Assembly (NCBI GenBank): GCA_037179385.1
Contig: CM074193.1
Location: forward strand, 3,555,547-3,619,546
Length of the DNA stretch: 64,000 nucleotides
Direction of reading: 5' to 3'
From: Holothuria scabra
Taxonomy: Eukaryota; Echinodermata; Holothuroidea; Aspidochirotida; Holothuriidae
Position 1 is the stretch's first letter, and every line of letters starts with the position of its first letter. Positions 24,792 through 36,152 of this stretch are shown in pieces. The notes under the pieces are model-generated. The model saw only the letters and a program-made list of their open reading frames with translations. It was not told where the DNA came from and made no database searches. Both the position numbers and the translations under genes were made by a program.

Positions 24792-26087
24792 GTAAGTACA
24801 TATACTTTACAGAGTCAAGGCTAACATAAGTGATTGGGTGTCATCGTAAGTTTGCTAAAATGCTTAAACATTTGTAATGTAAGATCTTGAGTTAGTTCAA
24901 GTAAGATTTACGACTCACATTCTAACCTGCTGACTTTATTAAGGCAGGCCAGGGTCCTATACCCAGTTGCGCTTCACTGGTTTGCCTCCTCAGGCAGCTT
25001 TAATTCGGATAAAGGCAAGACAAAAAGCTGTTTTAAGCGTGTACGATAAGATATACTAAATGGAATAGAAATAAACTGTATAATTGAGCCGAATATATTT
25101 CATTTCTTAATCCTTACCTACTACGTTTTTAATCCACGTGGTTTATGCAAATAGGTATGTTATCAGTTGGTCAACATGTACCGTCAACAGTTTAGGCCTT
25201 TATTTAAAAATGGAAACGATTGTGTAAAGTGTACCTCAAGCAAAAAATTCAAAAATATATATTAAAGAGAATGAAAAATAAATTCTAACAGTCTAACTCC
25301 CATCTTCATATGACATTCCTGAGCTGAGATATAAAATGTTGAAGTTTATTCACTTAAAACAAATTGGTCAATTGCGCAATAATTTGTGACTTTCTTGTTT
25401 TACAACTCACGTAACATGCTTTGTTTTCCTTTAAAATTAATTTTTTTTTTACGACCTTGAACACTTCCTGTTTGCTTGCATAGCATGTTGCACAAGGGGG
25501 TTTAATTAATTACATCACCTCATAAGGGTAAGAGTGCTATCACACCTTGGTACAAGGTGCAGTAACGTTGGTATAAACAAAGAAATACAAAGACTGTAAT
25601 ATGAGTAGTACAAGAATGACATCACAAATCATGCGCAATGTACCATTTTAATTTGAGTGAATAAACTTCAACATTTAGTATCTCAGCTCAGGAATGTCCA
25701 ATAAAGATGGTAGTTGAACTGTCAGAATTTATTTTTCATGGTCCTTAAAAAAATATAATTTTGAATTTTTTGACTTTTTAACTTAAATAGATGAAAATCA
25801 TTCAGTCCCTCCTACTTCTCACTCGGCATGATATGCAAATATAAAGTAGAGAAGACCTAAACAAGTAATGATTTTTGTTTTAGTCCTAATCTTAAGAACA
25901 ATGATTCATACGTACTCGCTTCATTGTTTGCTAAATTGAACATTGTACTGCGTCCTGTTATTTTGTCACCTAACTTGTGCTCACATACATATGATAGATA
26001 TATACATAAGATAGAGCATACTAAGCTAACGAGATTTCTTTTTTCTCCCTCCCCACCTTTTCATCTAATTTCTCCAAACTCAAATAG

Positions 26088-26102
26088 CCAATGGACCACC
26101 AG
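26088..26102 (+). CDS. Micro-exon, 15 nt (ANGPP)
   Basis: CCAATGGACCACCAG after tctccaaactcaaatag, followed by gtaaat. Phase 1-1 gives A-N-G-P-P. Identical in sequence to the exon at 29325. Confidence 0.7.
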
Positions 26103-26496
26103 GTAAATATATATCCTATACAAGCTCACCACTCTTTATCATTAAGGGCTTGGGCTGACCTTACCTTTTCTCACATATAAAATACCAAAACGTTTATAAG
26201 GTAGGATCGTGGGTGATGTGAGAGGCAAGTATATTAAAGTCTATACATTTTATCACAAGACGTATATGTGTTGTAATAAACTTAAATTTAGGCAAGATAT
26301 TTTAAAGTAGCCTATGTTGTTAGATGTGTACCATTTAGAGCCAATAGAAGATATCTGAGGTTCTATACTGTATTGAAAAGGCGAGGGACATGAGTAACTT
26401 CAATAGCATTTCTTTATAATGTTTATAATTGTATACCACATGCTGCAAAAATGTCAGAATATTATCAAACTATATGTACTTTGGTTTCTTCTCTAG

Positions 26497-26514
26497 GAGC
26501 TTCACCAAGTCCAG
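26497..26514 (+). CDS. Micro-exon, 18 nt (GASPSP)
   Basis: GAGCTTCACCAAGTCCAG after tttggtttcttctctag, followed by gtgaga. Phase 1-1 gives G-A-S-P-S-P. Its relatives at 29729, 31006 and 32290 encode D-A-S-P-G-P. Confidence 0.7.
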
Positions 26515-26844
26515 GTGAGAAAGTCAATCATATCTTCTATTTAATGCTTCAACCACTTTGAGGAACACAAAAAGTGTATGATTTGTAACGCATAATTACA
26601 ATGACCGAAGTTCAACTAATTATCTCGTGAGGTCACATCGACAAAGTGCTTTTCTCGGACACGAGTAGTCCAATAGTCAAATAAAGGTAACTTTAAGAAA
26701 TAAAGAGTAAAAATTTGAATTTCGTACGCGTGAGATACAGATCATACCTTTACACTGGTTGGCAAATGTTGGGTTCTTTGCGATCAAAGATTGATGAAGT
26801 TGTCACAAATACACGCCAAATTCGGATGGAATTCGATCCGATTT

Positions 26845-26905
26845 CGCTGTAGTGCAGTGGTGTAGCTACTGGGGGGGGGGGCAGGGGGAAAGTTGCCCCC
26901 CCCCC
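26845..26905. repeat. hAT-like terminal motif with G-run/C-run hairpin
   Basis: cagtggtgtagctact is followed by a long G-run and, 20 nt later, a C-run, forming a strong stem. The same opening recurs at 47637 and 63818. It reads as one end of a widespread non-autonomous element; I do not see the second end. Confidence 0.5.
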
Positions 26906-27399
26906 CTCCCCAGGAAAATAATTTGAGGATATTTGATGAAATTGGGGAAATTTGATGAAATGATATGCCCTTTTTCCATTTCTCAGAATTTTTGTTGTAA
27001 AAAGAAATTTTGAGACATTTCTCACACATAATTCGTATTTTTGTGCAACAAATTCACCCAGATTTCCTCAGTGTCGCATGAACCGGCCCGACTCGCGTTC
27101 CACAGAAATGTCCTCTCCGCGCCGTCGATTGAATGTTTTCTATCATGTACACGCGCGGGTGTTATAATCAGTGTATTTCAGTGCACAGGAAGCTGTTATT
27201 CATGAACTTAACAACAGCTGATCATCACTACACTGAAAGGTTGTAAACCCGAACTTAAGAATATGATCACCTGCTACACAAACTCTGCGTTGTACATTTT
27301 GGGAATTCAGTGAAAGGAAGTGAAAACTGACAAGTCACTAACGTAGAACCCGAGGTTACATTGTCCTACAAGCTAGTAGCGGGAGGGGTTTAAACTATA

Positions 27400-27975
27400 C
27401 CGATTTTACAATACCCGTCAATCTACACTCCTCCATCACGACACTATTCAGACTTCTTCAAAACAAAGTTCTCTCCGTTACCGGGCTATAAAGCTATGGA
27501 ATTGTCTTCCTCATGCCGTTACAGATAAGGCTAGTATTAAATCATTTAGGAGAAACTTCTCTCGATACTTAATTGAAAATTATAAAGTAGACCTTTTTTA
27601 ATCGTGATGCTTGATCCTGTGATTCACTGGACTGAAACCGTGTTATTCCGATTTTACTCAGGTGGGTTGGGGGTGGGGTTAATCGCGGTGGGGTATGGTG
27701 TTTTCTTTCGTTACCCTCTTTGTTTTAGTGGTTTAGGGTTTTTCGAGGGTTGGTCTGTTATTTTCTCTGTCTCTTATCTGTTGATTTATTGTTACTGCTT
27801 TTGTACGTTGCTTTGTTTTTTGTAATGCTAGGGAGTCCATATTCCAAGCCCAACAGGGTTTTTCGTGTACTTTCCTTCACCTCATGCATATATGCCTCCA
27901 TTAAGTTTCATCTAATGTTTGTAACTATTTTCTATTTATGCATGAATTCATAAAAGAAATAAACGAAACGAAAAT
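27400..27975 (+). pseudogene. 3' tail of a second CR1/Jockey-like LINE
   Basis: RYRAIKLWNCLPHAV, then ASIKSFRRNFSRYLIENYK and a stop near 27600 form the usual extreme C-terminus of this LINE group. The 3' untranslated tail ends in aaaagaaataaacgaaacgaaa at about 27970. Severely 5'-truncated. It sits between two copies of the micro-exon unit. Confidence 0.75.
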
Positions 27976-28028
27976 ATCATATTGCTGATTTATATCTTGT
28001 CAATGAGACAAATCGGTCAACCTTGCTT

Positions 28029-28310
28029 AGATGTCGAGTTATTGTGAGTCGACAACTTGACCAAATTCTGCAAATTGCCTTGTGTTCGAGTTATACCTAT
28101 CTCGACATTACGAGAGTTTTGCTTCATTCTATTGAGATGACGCGTTATTGTAAGTCGACATCACTACCAAATTTTGCAAATTTTTGCGTTGTCTAGCTGA
28201 ACCTTTCTCGCCATCACGGCAGTCTGCTTAATTTATGTCATAATGCCGAGTTACTGTACATCGTCAACTCGACAAAATGCTTCAAATTGCCGAGTTATTC
28301 GGGCACTGTC
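28029..28310 (+). repeat. Degenerate tandem repeat, about 110 bp x 3
   Basis: gtcgagttattgtgagtcgac, gacgcgttattgtaagtcgac and gccgagttactgtacatcgtc start successive units. Each is followed by ..aaattttgcaaatt-like text. Confidence 0.7.
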
Positions 28311-28571
28311 ATTAAGTATGTCGCATGTCCCCTTATTGCTACCGTATCAATCAGTAGATAAAACAATTAATTTTTCCTTTCTCTTTTGCTGACAAAATTG
28401 AACACTGTAATTAGTCCCGCAAATTTTGATACTAACTGGTGTCCATATACATATGGAAACTAACATAAACCGTCCGTCTTATATCAAATCCTACCCATAT
28501 GATTACACAAATCAAACTCAACTAACGAGATTTCTTTTTCCTTCATCTCCACCTTTCTCCAACTTGAATAG

Positions 28572-28583
28572 CCAACGGATTAG
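28572..28583 (+). CDS. Micro-exon, 12 nt (ANGL)
   Basis: CCAACGGATTAG after tctccaacttgaatag, followed by gtaaat. Phase 1-1 gives A-N-G-L. Duplicate of the exon at 24780 and, by its first three codons, a relative of the 15-nt ANG exons. Confidence 0.62.
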   Translation, partial: PTD

Positions 28584-29324
28584 GTAAATAATTATAGTTT
28601 ACACAGTCAGGGCTAACATAAGTGATTGGGCGTCATCTTCAGTTTGCTAAAATGCTAAAATATTTGCAATGTAAGATCGTAATTTAGTTCAAGTGAGATT
28701 TACGACTCACATTCTAATCTGCTGGTTATATTAAGGCAGACCAGAGTCTTATTCCCAGTTGTGGTTCACTGGTTTGCATTCTCAAGAAGCTTTAATTTGG
28801 ATAAAGGCAAGCCAAAAAGCTGAATATAATCGTATACCCTAAGATCTACTAAATGGAAGAGAAATGAACTGTAAAATTGAGCCAAATATTTTTCATTTTC
28901 TTAATCCTTACCTTCTACGCTTTTAATCTTAGTGGTTTATGCAAAAAGTATGTTATGAGAAGGATAACATGTACCATCAACAGTTTAAGACTATTAAAAA
29001 ATATGGAAACGACTGTTTAACTTAAATAGATGAAAATCATTCAGTCCCTCCAACCTCTCACTCGGCATGATTTGCAAATATGAAGTAGAGAAGACCTAAA
29101 CAAAAAATGATTTTTGATTTAGTCCTAATCTTTAGAATAATTATTCATACGTACTTGCTCCATTGCTTGCAAAATTGAACATTGTACTGCGTCCTGTTAT
29201 TTTGTCACTAAACTTGTGCTCACAAACATATGATAGATATCTACATAAGACAGAGCGCACTAAGATAACGAGTTCTTTTTTCTCCCTTCTCACCTTTTCA
29301 TCTAATTTCTCCAAACTCAAATAG

Positions 29325-29339
29325 CCAATGGACCACCAG
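29325..29339 (+). CDS. Micro-exon, 15 nt (ANGPP), tandem unit 1
   Basis: CCAATGGACCACCAG, acceptor ctcaaatag, donor gtaaat, phase 1-1. Keeps the Pro codon CCA that units 2 and 3 have changed to CTA. Confidence 0.7.
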
Positions 29340-29728
29340 GTAAATATATATCCTATACAAGCTCACCACTCTTAATCATTAAGGGCTTGGGCTGATCTTA
29401 CCTTTTCTCACATATAAAATACCAAAACGTTTATAAGGTAGGATCGTGGGTGATGTGAGAGGCAAGTATATTAAAGTCTATAACTTTATCACAAGACGTA
29501 TATGTGTTGTAATAAACTTAAATTTAGACAAGATATTTTAAAGTATGTTGGTTAATGTGTACAATATAGGGCCAATAGGAGATGTCTGAAGTTTTGTATT
29601 GTGACGAAAAGGCGAAGGACATGAGTAACTTCAATAGCATTTCTTTATAATGTTTATAATTGTATACCACATGATGCGAAATAGTCGAAATATATATCAT
29701 ACTGTATGTACTTTGTTTTCTTCTCTAG

Positions 29729-29746
29729 ATGCTTCACCAGGTCCAG
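29729..29746 (+). CDS. Micro-exon, 18 nt (DASPGP), tandem unit 1
   Basis: ATGCTTCACCAGGTCCAG, acceptor gttttcttctctag, donor gtgaga, phase 1-1. The ATG at its start is an accident of the split Asp codon, not an initiator. Confidence 0.72.
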
Positions 29747-30600
29747 GTGAGAAAGTCAATCATATCTTCTATTTAATGCTTCAACCACTTTGAGGAACAC
29801 AAAAAATGTATGATTTGTAACGCATAATTACAATGACCGAAGTTTCAACTAATTATTTCGTGACGTTACATCGACAAAGCGCTCTTATTGGACACAAGTA
29901 GTCCAATACTGTCAAAAACAGGTAAAACTTAACGAAATAAAGAGTAAAAATTTGAATTTTGTACGTGTGAGTTACAGATCATACCTTTACACTTGTTGGC
30001 AAATGTTGGGTTCTTTGCGATCAAAGAACTTGTCACAAAAACACGCCAAATTCGGATGGAATCCGATCCGATTTCGCTGGAGTGAGGCAAGACAAAAAGC
30101 TGAATATAATCGTATACCCTAAGATCTACTAAATGGAAGAGAAATTAACGGTAGAATTGAGCCAAATATTTTTCATTTCCTTACCTAACCTACAACGCTT
30201 TTATCTTAGTAGTTTATGCAAAAAGTATGTTATCAGTAGGCTAACATGTACCATCAACAGGTTAAATCTGTTAAAAAATATGGAAGCGACTGTTTAACTT
30301 AAATAGATGAAAATCATTCATTCCTCCTACCTCTCACTGAGCAGGAAATGCAAATATAAAGTAGAGAAGACCTAAACAAGTAATGATTTTTGTTTTCGTC
30401 CTAATATTTAGAATAATGATTCATACGTACTTGCTCCATTGCTTGCAAAATTGAACATTGTACTGCGTCCTGTTATTTTGTCACTAAACTTGTGCTCACA
30501 AACATATGATAGATATCTACATAAGACAGAGCGCACTAAGATAACGAGTTCTTTTTTCTCCCTTCTCACCTTTTCATCTAATTTCTCCAAACTCAAATAG

Positions 30601-30615
30601 CCAATGGACTACCAG
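30601..30615 (+). CDS. Micro-exon, 15 nt (ANGLP), tandem unit 2
   Basis: CCAATGGACTACCAG, acceptor ctcaaatag, donor gtaaat, phase 1-1. One base from unit 1, changing Pro to Leu. Confidence 0.7.
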
Positions 30616-31005
30616 GTAAATATATATCCTATACCAGCTCACCACTCTTAATCATTAAGGGCTTGGGCTGATCTTACCTTTTCTCACATATAAAATACCA
30701 AAACGTTTATAAGGTAGGATCGTGGGTGATGTGAGAGGCAAGTATATTAAAGTCTATAACTTTATCACAAGACGTATATGTGTTGTAATAAACTTAAATT
30801 TAGACAAGATATTTTAAAGTATGTTGGTAAATGTGTACAATTTAGAGCCAATAGAAGATGTCTGAAGTTTTGTATTGTGACGAAAAGGCGAAGGACATGA
30901 GTAACTTCAATAGCATTCTTTTATATATGTTTATAATTGTATATCACATGATGCGAAATAGTCAAAATATATATCATACTGTATGTACTTTGTTTTCTTC
31001 TCTAG

Positions 31006-31023
31006 ATGCTTCACCGGGTCCAG
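31006..31023 (+). CDS. Micro-exon, 18 nt (DASPGP), tandem unit 2
   Basis: ATGCTTCACCGGGTCCAG, acceptor cttctctag, donor gtgaga, phase 1-1. Differs from units 1 and 3 by one base that leaves Gly-Pro coding intact (CCA to CCG). Confidence 0.72.
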
Positions 31024-31886
31024 GTGAGAAAGTCAATCATATCTTGTATTTAATGCTTCAACCACTTTGAGGAACACAAAAAAGTGTATGATTTGTAACG
31101 CATAATTACAATGACCGAAGTTTCAACTAATTATTTCGTGACCTTACATCGACAAAGCGCTCTTATTGGACACAAGTAGTCCAATACTGTCAAAAACATG
31201 TAAAACTTAACGAAATAAAGAGTAAAAATTTGAATTTTGTACGTGTGAGTTACAGATCATACCTTTACACTTGTTGGCAAATGTTGGGTTCTTTGTGATC
31301 AAAGAACTTGTCACAAAAACACGCCAAATTCGGATGGAATCCGATCCGATTTCGCTGGAGTGAGGCAAGACAAAAAGCTGAATATAATCGTATACCCTAA
31401 GATCTACTAAATGGAAGAGAAATTAACGGTAGAATTGAGCCAAATATTTTTCATTTTCTTAATCCTTACCTAACCTACAACGCTTTTATCTTAGTGGTTT
31501 ATGCAAAAAGTATGTTATCAGTAGGCTAACATGTACCATCAGCAGTTAAGACTATTAAAAAATATGGAAGCGACTGTTTAACTTAAATAGATGAAAATCA
31601 TTCATTCCTCCTACCTCTCACTGAGCAGGAAATGCAAATATAAAGTAGAGAAGACCTAAACAAGTAATGATTTTTGTTTTCGTCCTAATCTTTAGAATAA
31701 TGATTCATACGTACTTGCTCCATTGCTTGCAAAATTGAACATTGTACTGCGTCCTGTTATTTTGTCACTAAACTTGTGCTCACAAACATATGATAGATAT
31801 ATACATAAGACAGAGCGCACTAAGATAACGAGATTTCTTTTTTCTCCCTTCTCACCTTTTCATCTAATTTCTCCAAACTCAAATAG

Positions 31887-31901
31887 CCAATGGACTACCA
31901 G
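31887..31901 (+). CDS. Micro-exon, 15 nt (ANGLP), tandem unit 3
   Basis: CCAATGGACTACCAG, identical to unit 2. Acceptor ctcaaatag, donor gtaaat, phase 1-1. Confidence 0.7.
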
Positions 31902-32289
31902 GTAAATATATATCCTATACCAGCTCACCACTCTTAATCATTAAGGGCTTGGGCTGATCTTACCTATTCTCACATATAAAATACCAAAACGTTTATAAGG
32001 TAGGATCGTGGGTGATGTGAGAGGCAAGTATTCAAGTCTATAATTTTATCACAAGACGTATATGTGTTGTAATAAACTTAAATTCAGGCAAGATATTTTA
32101 AAGTATGTTGTTAGATGTGTACAATTTAGAGCCAATAGGAGATATCTGAAGTTTTATATTGTGACGAAAAGGCGAAGGACATGAGTAACTTCAATAGCAT
32201 TCTTTTATATATGTTTATAATTGTATATCACATGATGCGAAATAGTCAAAATATATATCATACTATATGTACTTTGTTTTCTTCTCTAG

Positions 32290-32307
32290 ATGCTTCACCA
32301 GGTCCAG
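32290..32307 (+). CDS. Micro-exon, 18 nt (DASPGP), tandem unit 3
   Basis: ATGCTTCACCAGGTCCAG, acceptor gttttcttctctag, donor gtgaga, phase 1-1. Last of the Gly/Pro-type exons before the Thr-rich exons begin. Confidence 0.72.
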
Positions 32308-32625
32308 GTGAGAAAGTCAATCATATCTTGTATTTAATGCTTCAACCACTTTGAGGAACACAAAAAATGTATGATTTGTAACCGTACGCATAATTACAAT
32401 GACCGAAGTTTCAACTAATTATTTCGTGACGTTACATCGACAAAGCGCTCTTATTGGACACAAGTAGTCCAATACTGTCAAAAACAGGTATAACTTAACG
32501 AAATAAAGAGTACGAAAAATCATACCTTTACACTGGTTGGCAAATGTTGGGTTCTTTGCGATCAAAGAACTTGTCACAAAAACACGCCAAATTCGGATGG
32601 AATCCGATCCGATTTCGCTGGAGTG

Positions 32626-34186
32626 AGACCGGTGCTCAACGTTTCCGAAAAGGTAAACTCATTCAGCTGTGTTGAGAATGCTTACACTTTTGTTCTGATC
32701 AAAGTTTTAGAAATCAGAAGGACAAAATTCGTATTGAGATATGCGAAAGCATTAAAACTTTAAGGTTTAAGTTTTTCTCTTTTCGGCTTTCTTGCAAACT
32801 TAGGTTACATTATTTTCAAATTTAGAAGTATGTTAATTTTTCTTTTACTCCTTTTTTTCGTTTCTTTAATTTTTTTTTAATTGCACTACGTACAAATGTT
32901 AGTACAGAAATATAAAATCAGACAATGCACTAAATTACAGTACGTAAAATACGAAAGAAAAAAAATGGAACCAGATGAGGCTATTAGTTTTTCTAATCTG
33001 GTCTTTACCAAAGGTTTCCTATTTTTAAAATAAAACAAAACATAATGCAGCTATAAGCTATACAGAAAAGTGCAGTAAATTTTCACATGAATTTCAGGAT
33101 CATTAAACATGAGAACCAAATTTTGTTAAGAAACACAAAGAGAAAGAAGAAATTTCTTAAATTACTTCTTAAATAAGTTTATATTAGGAGAGCTTCGTGT
33201 TTTGTATCAAAGGAATTCCAGAGGTGTACCCAATAACTTCGTACGTGGGAATGAGCAAATATTGTCCGTGTCACGCGTTGTATGAGATTATCTCTTCATC
33301 TAAAAGGATAATTGTGATGAGTGCTATTTGGGTGAAAAAAACATGTACCAGGTTCTAATTGTGCTGATGGAGGAGGTTATGGTGAGAGAGTTGTTAATAT
33401 TTTCGAACTCTAAAACTTACCGACTAAGAAGGACATTGCATGGTGTTGCTTCTTTCCCATATTTTAATAGCAAATCTAGGTTTATTCAAATACTACAGAA
33501 CATCTATATGCATGACTTATAAATAATGGATTTATTTCTTGGCACCCTAAACTGAACAGAGAGAACAGTTCCGATAAAAAATGAGTACTCACAAATTTTC
33601 CTAATATTACCACTATTAAATGTGGTCGTTTTCCCCCGGGAGTATGAATATGAAGGTCATCTCTTTTCAGGAGACACTTTAAAAGACATCCTTCTGGAGT
33701 AGAATGATTTGTTGAAATTGGTTGAATTAATAGGTTGAGATTGAGCGATGGAATTTGTTTGTGTTTATTAGCAATGTAAATAAACGATCTGAGCCTTTTG
33801 CAACAATGACCAAAGGCAACATACTCTAGAGGTAGGAACTCGCTGACCTGCATGTCTTTTTCACTAAACATCTAAGCCCATGATGGGGACAGTTTGTGGA
33901 CGGTCTTTCAAGTTATTCAAAGGTGTCAAGCTTCCCCGCCATTCTATATTATCTCATATTGGTGGAGTAAGGGTCTAAAACATTATCAATGAACTAAAAC
34001 TAAAATGCTGTAATTTATAGAGAATGCACTTTTTATAAGAAGCAGTAAAATAGTAAATTATTTTCGAAAATATTAATTGACATACAAAATTCCCTCAAGA
34101 CAAATCAGATTAGTATTCCAGTAAATTGGTATTTAAACTTTATCCATAAAGTTTGGAGTTCAACTTGCTATCTCATATTTTAACAG
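32626..34186. other. Intron-like stretch between the two exon classes
   Basis: No exon candidate or transposon end found. The minus-strand open frame at 33482-33871 lacks recognisable motifs. Confidence 0.45.
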
Positions 34187-34228
34187 GGGACATGGAGGAT
34201 ACCTCAACAACCCCTTCACCTTCTTCGG
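34187..34228 (+). CDS. Micro-exon, 42 nt (GDMEDTSTTPSPSS)
   Basis: Acceptor tctcatattttaacag, donor gtaaga. Phase 1-1 gives G-D-M-E-D-T-S-T-T-P-S-P-S-S, the first and most diverged of the Thr/Ser/Pro-rich exons. Confidence 0.7.
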
Positions 34229-34404
34229 GTAAGAAACAAACTTATAATACTACTTCATTTCTAAAAATAGAATGAAGAAGAAAACATTTGACTACTCTTA
34301 ACATCATTTTGGAAGGAGTATTTATATTGTGGTATGAGCCACTCGTCCTTCGTACTTAGAATGTAGATAGAAGTATATGACTCCCGTAAAAAAAAAAAAA
34401 AAAG

Positions 34405-34668
34405 TAAAGTAAATTAAAGGTAGGTGGTGCCACCACCTGACGACACGTGACAACCGTCGAACCGCATACTTTTAGGAAACGCCAGAATCATAAGTGCGAC
34501 TCATGTGAAAGAACAGTTAGCCTTCATGATTTGACCGGGGCTTGTAACACATGCATATTCTATAATAGCTCTTCTGGCCCGTAGATGAAAGAGGGCTTTT
34601 AACAAGCTAGGTTCGACGGCTGTCACGTGACGTCAGATGTTGGCTACACCTACCCTTATTTTATTTTA
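34405..34668. mobile_element. MITE, about 264 bp, with long inverted termini
   Basis: About 58 bp at the left end (taaagtaaattaaaggtagg onward) pairs with the right end (ending cctacccttattttatttta), including the shared core cacgtgac. No coding capacity. It lies in the intron after the first Thr-rich exon. Confidence 0.75.
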
Positions 34669-34807
34669 GCCACAGTGAACTATTCTTCATAGGAATAAGT
34701 CAAGAATTTTATATTGAACGATATCAAGGACACTAATGGATCCAAATCTTACACTTCGACTTACGCTAGTGAGTAGGCATCCTGTGCCACATTTTATGGA
34801 CGATTGT

Positions 34808-36040
34808 TGCAAAACAGCTCACTTCAATCGTCTGCATTCGTTTGCGAAAGGGCATGTGGGTGATCATATCTAAAGCAGCTTTATTGAGTGACAGAATTTT
34901 CGCCTGTTCGAATGTTACCAGAGAAAACCAGAAGCATGTTTTTCGCATGATGTGTACTTTAATTCAGGGAAATAAGCTATTTTGTAAGAAATGGGACTGC
35001 AATTTTTCAGATTGAGCCACCCTCCCCATCCGGTAACTTCAAAACGAAAAAAGGTATGGATGACAATGATGCAATACTGCAGCAATATGTCTTTCAAATA
35101 GATTTATACTGTTCTTGTTAACTGAAGTTTTTTTTCTGGAACAGATTTACCAATCTGTAGGTTACATTTAAAATGCATTCCGCCATATATGAGTGACCGG
35201 AGTTGAGCCAGGATTTCTCAATATATAAAATATGCGTCCTTATATAAATCTGACTATACCTATTTCAATCACAAAACATCCATCTCACGCTCTTTTTCCA
35301 ACGTTTCAATCCGAGAGAGCAACATTTGATCTCGCATCCATCTATACAGTTTGACTACTTTAATTATCAAAACATTTGTGATCAAGTTCTTCAGAGCTTT
35401 AAGTTCTACCAAATCCAAGCCTGATAGGTATATAGCTGAAAAAATTGTGCAGGTAAAATGATTTCTCACTCATAGTTTAATTGAGTGAAATTATCCAAAT
35501 TTATCAAATAAAACCTCTTTTGCATATTTACACGTACCCACAGTATCCGAGATTTTCTCTAATGAAGTAATTACAACCTTGAACTCAAATAACAATTTCA
35601 ACAAAGTAAAGTAAATAGAATGAAATTACGGTAAATTGATTTAGAGCGTTTTGATTAGGGAATTGTCTCAAGTTACCCACAAGTCTCACGTTACCGAGCT
35701 TATCGATAGCAGAGTTCGCTAGTTAGCAGACATCTTGCTCCGCATATGTATCGATAATTATTCGATAATTGCAAAACAGCTTACCTGAATCGTCTGCAAC
35801 ATTTACGAAATGACATGTGAGCATTTGTTCATCAAAACCTCAGTTACTTAATTGAGTGAAAGAATAGGCATGTTTGCGAATGTTACCAGAGAAAACCAGA
35901 AGCATGTATTTTTCCGTAATATATGCTTTTATTCTTAAAAGTAAGCTATTTTGTAAATAAAGGGTTGCAATTTATTAGCACGACCCCCACCCCATCCTTA
36001 TCCCGTCACTTCAAGACGAAAAGAAGATCAGTATATCAAT
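34808..36040 (+). repeat. Diverged duplication of about 280 bp (34808-35090 and 35775-36040)
   Basis: Shared landmarks in order: aatcgtctgca, ttgagtgaaa/ttgagtgaca, gaatgttaccagagaaaacc, taagctattttgtaa, cttcaa.acgaaaa. The second copy ends about 80 bp before the exon at 36117. Confidence 0.7.
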
Positions 36041-36116
36041 AATACTCTACATGATGTGTTTGCTCATGAGAAGTAACTCTTATTTACTCTTCTCTATGGG
36101 GACATTTTTCTAATAG

Positions 36117-36152
36117 GTGAAATGCAAGAAGCTGCAACGACCACACCTTCCG
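36117..36152 (+). CDS. Micro-exon, 36 nt (GEMQEAATTTPS)
   Basis: Acceptor ggggacatttttctaatag, donor gtaaga. Phase 1-1 gives G-E-M-Q-E-A-A-T-T-T-P-S, two codons shorter than the later repeat. Confidence 0.7.

Larger units (their letters stand above)
28805..32625 (+). repeat. Three tandem 1.28-kb units, each with two micro-exons
   Basis: Units start at about 28805, 30085 and 31363 with aggcaag.caaaaagctgaa and end near ttcgctggagtgag. They are nearly identical by eye, including introns, so the duplications are recent. A more diverged copy covers about 25780-26850. Confidence 0.9.

Noticed and set aside
33482..33871. 129-codon minus-strand frame
   Set aside because: No motif, no repeat relatives, no splice context.
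35145..35160. Exon-like atttaccaatctgtag between aacag and gttaca
   Set aside because: 16 nt, so not phase 1-1. Its diverged duplicate at 36446-36460 has the right length but an in-frame TAG.
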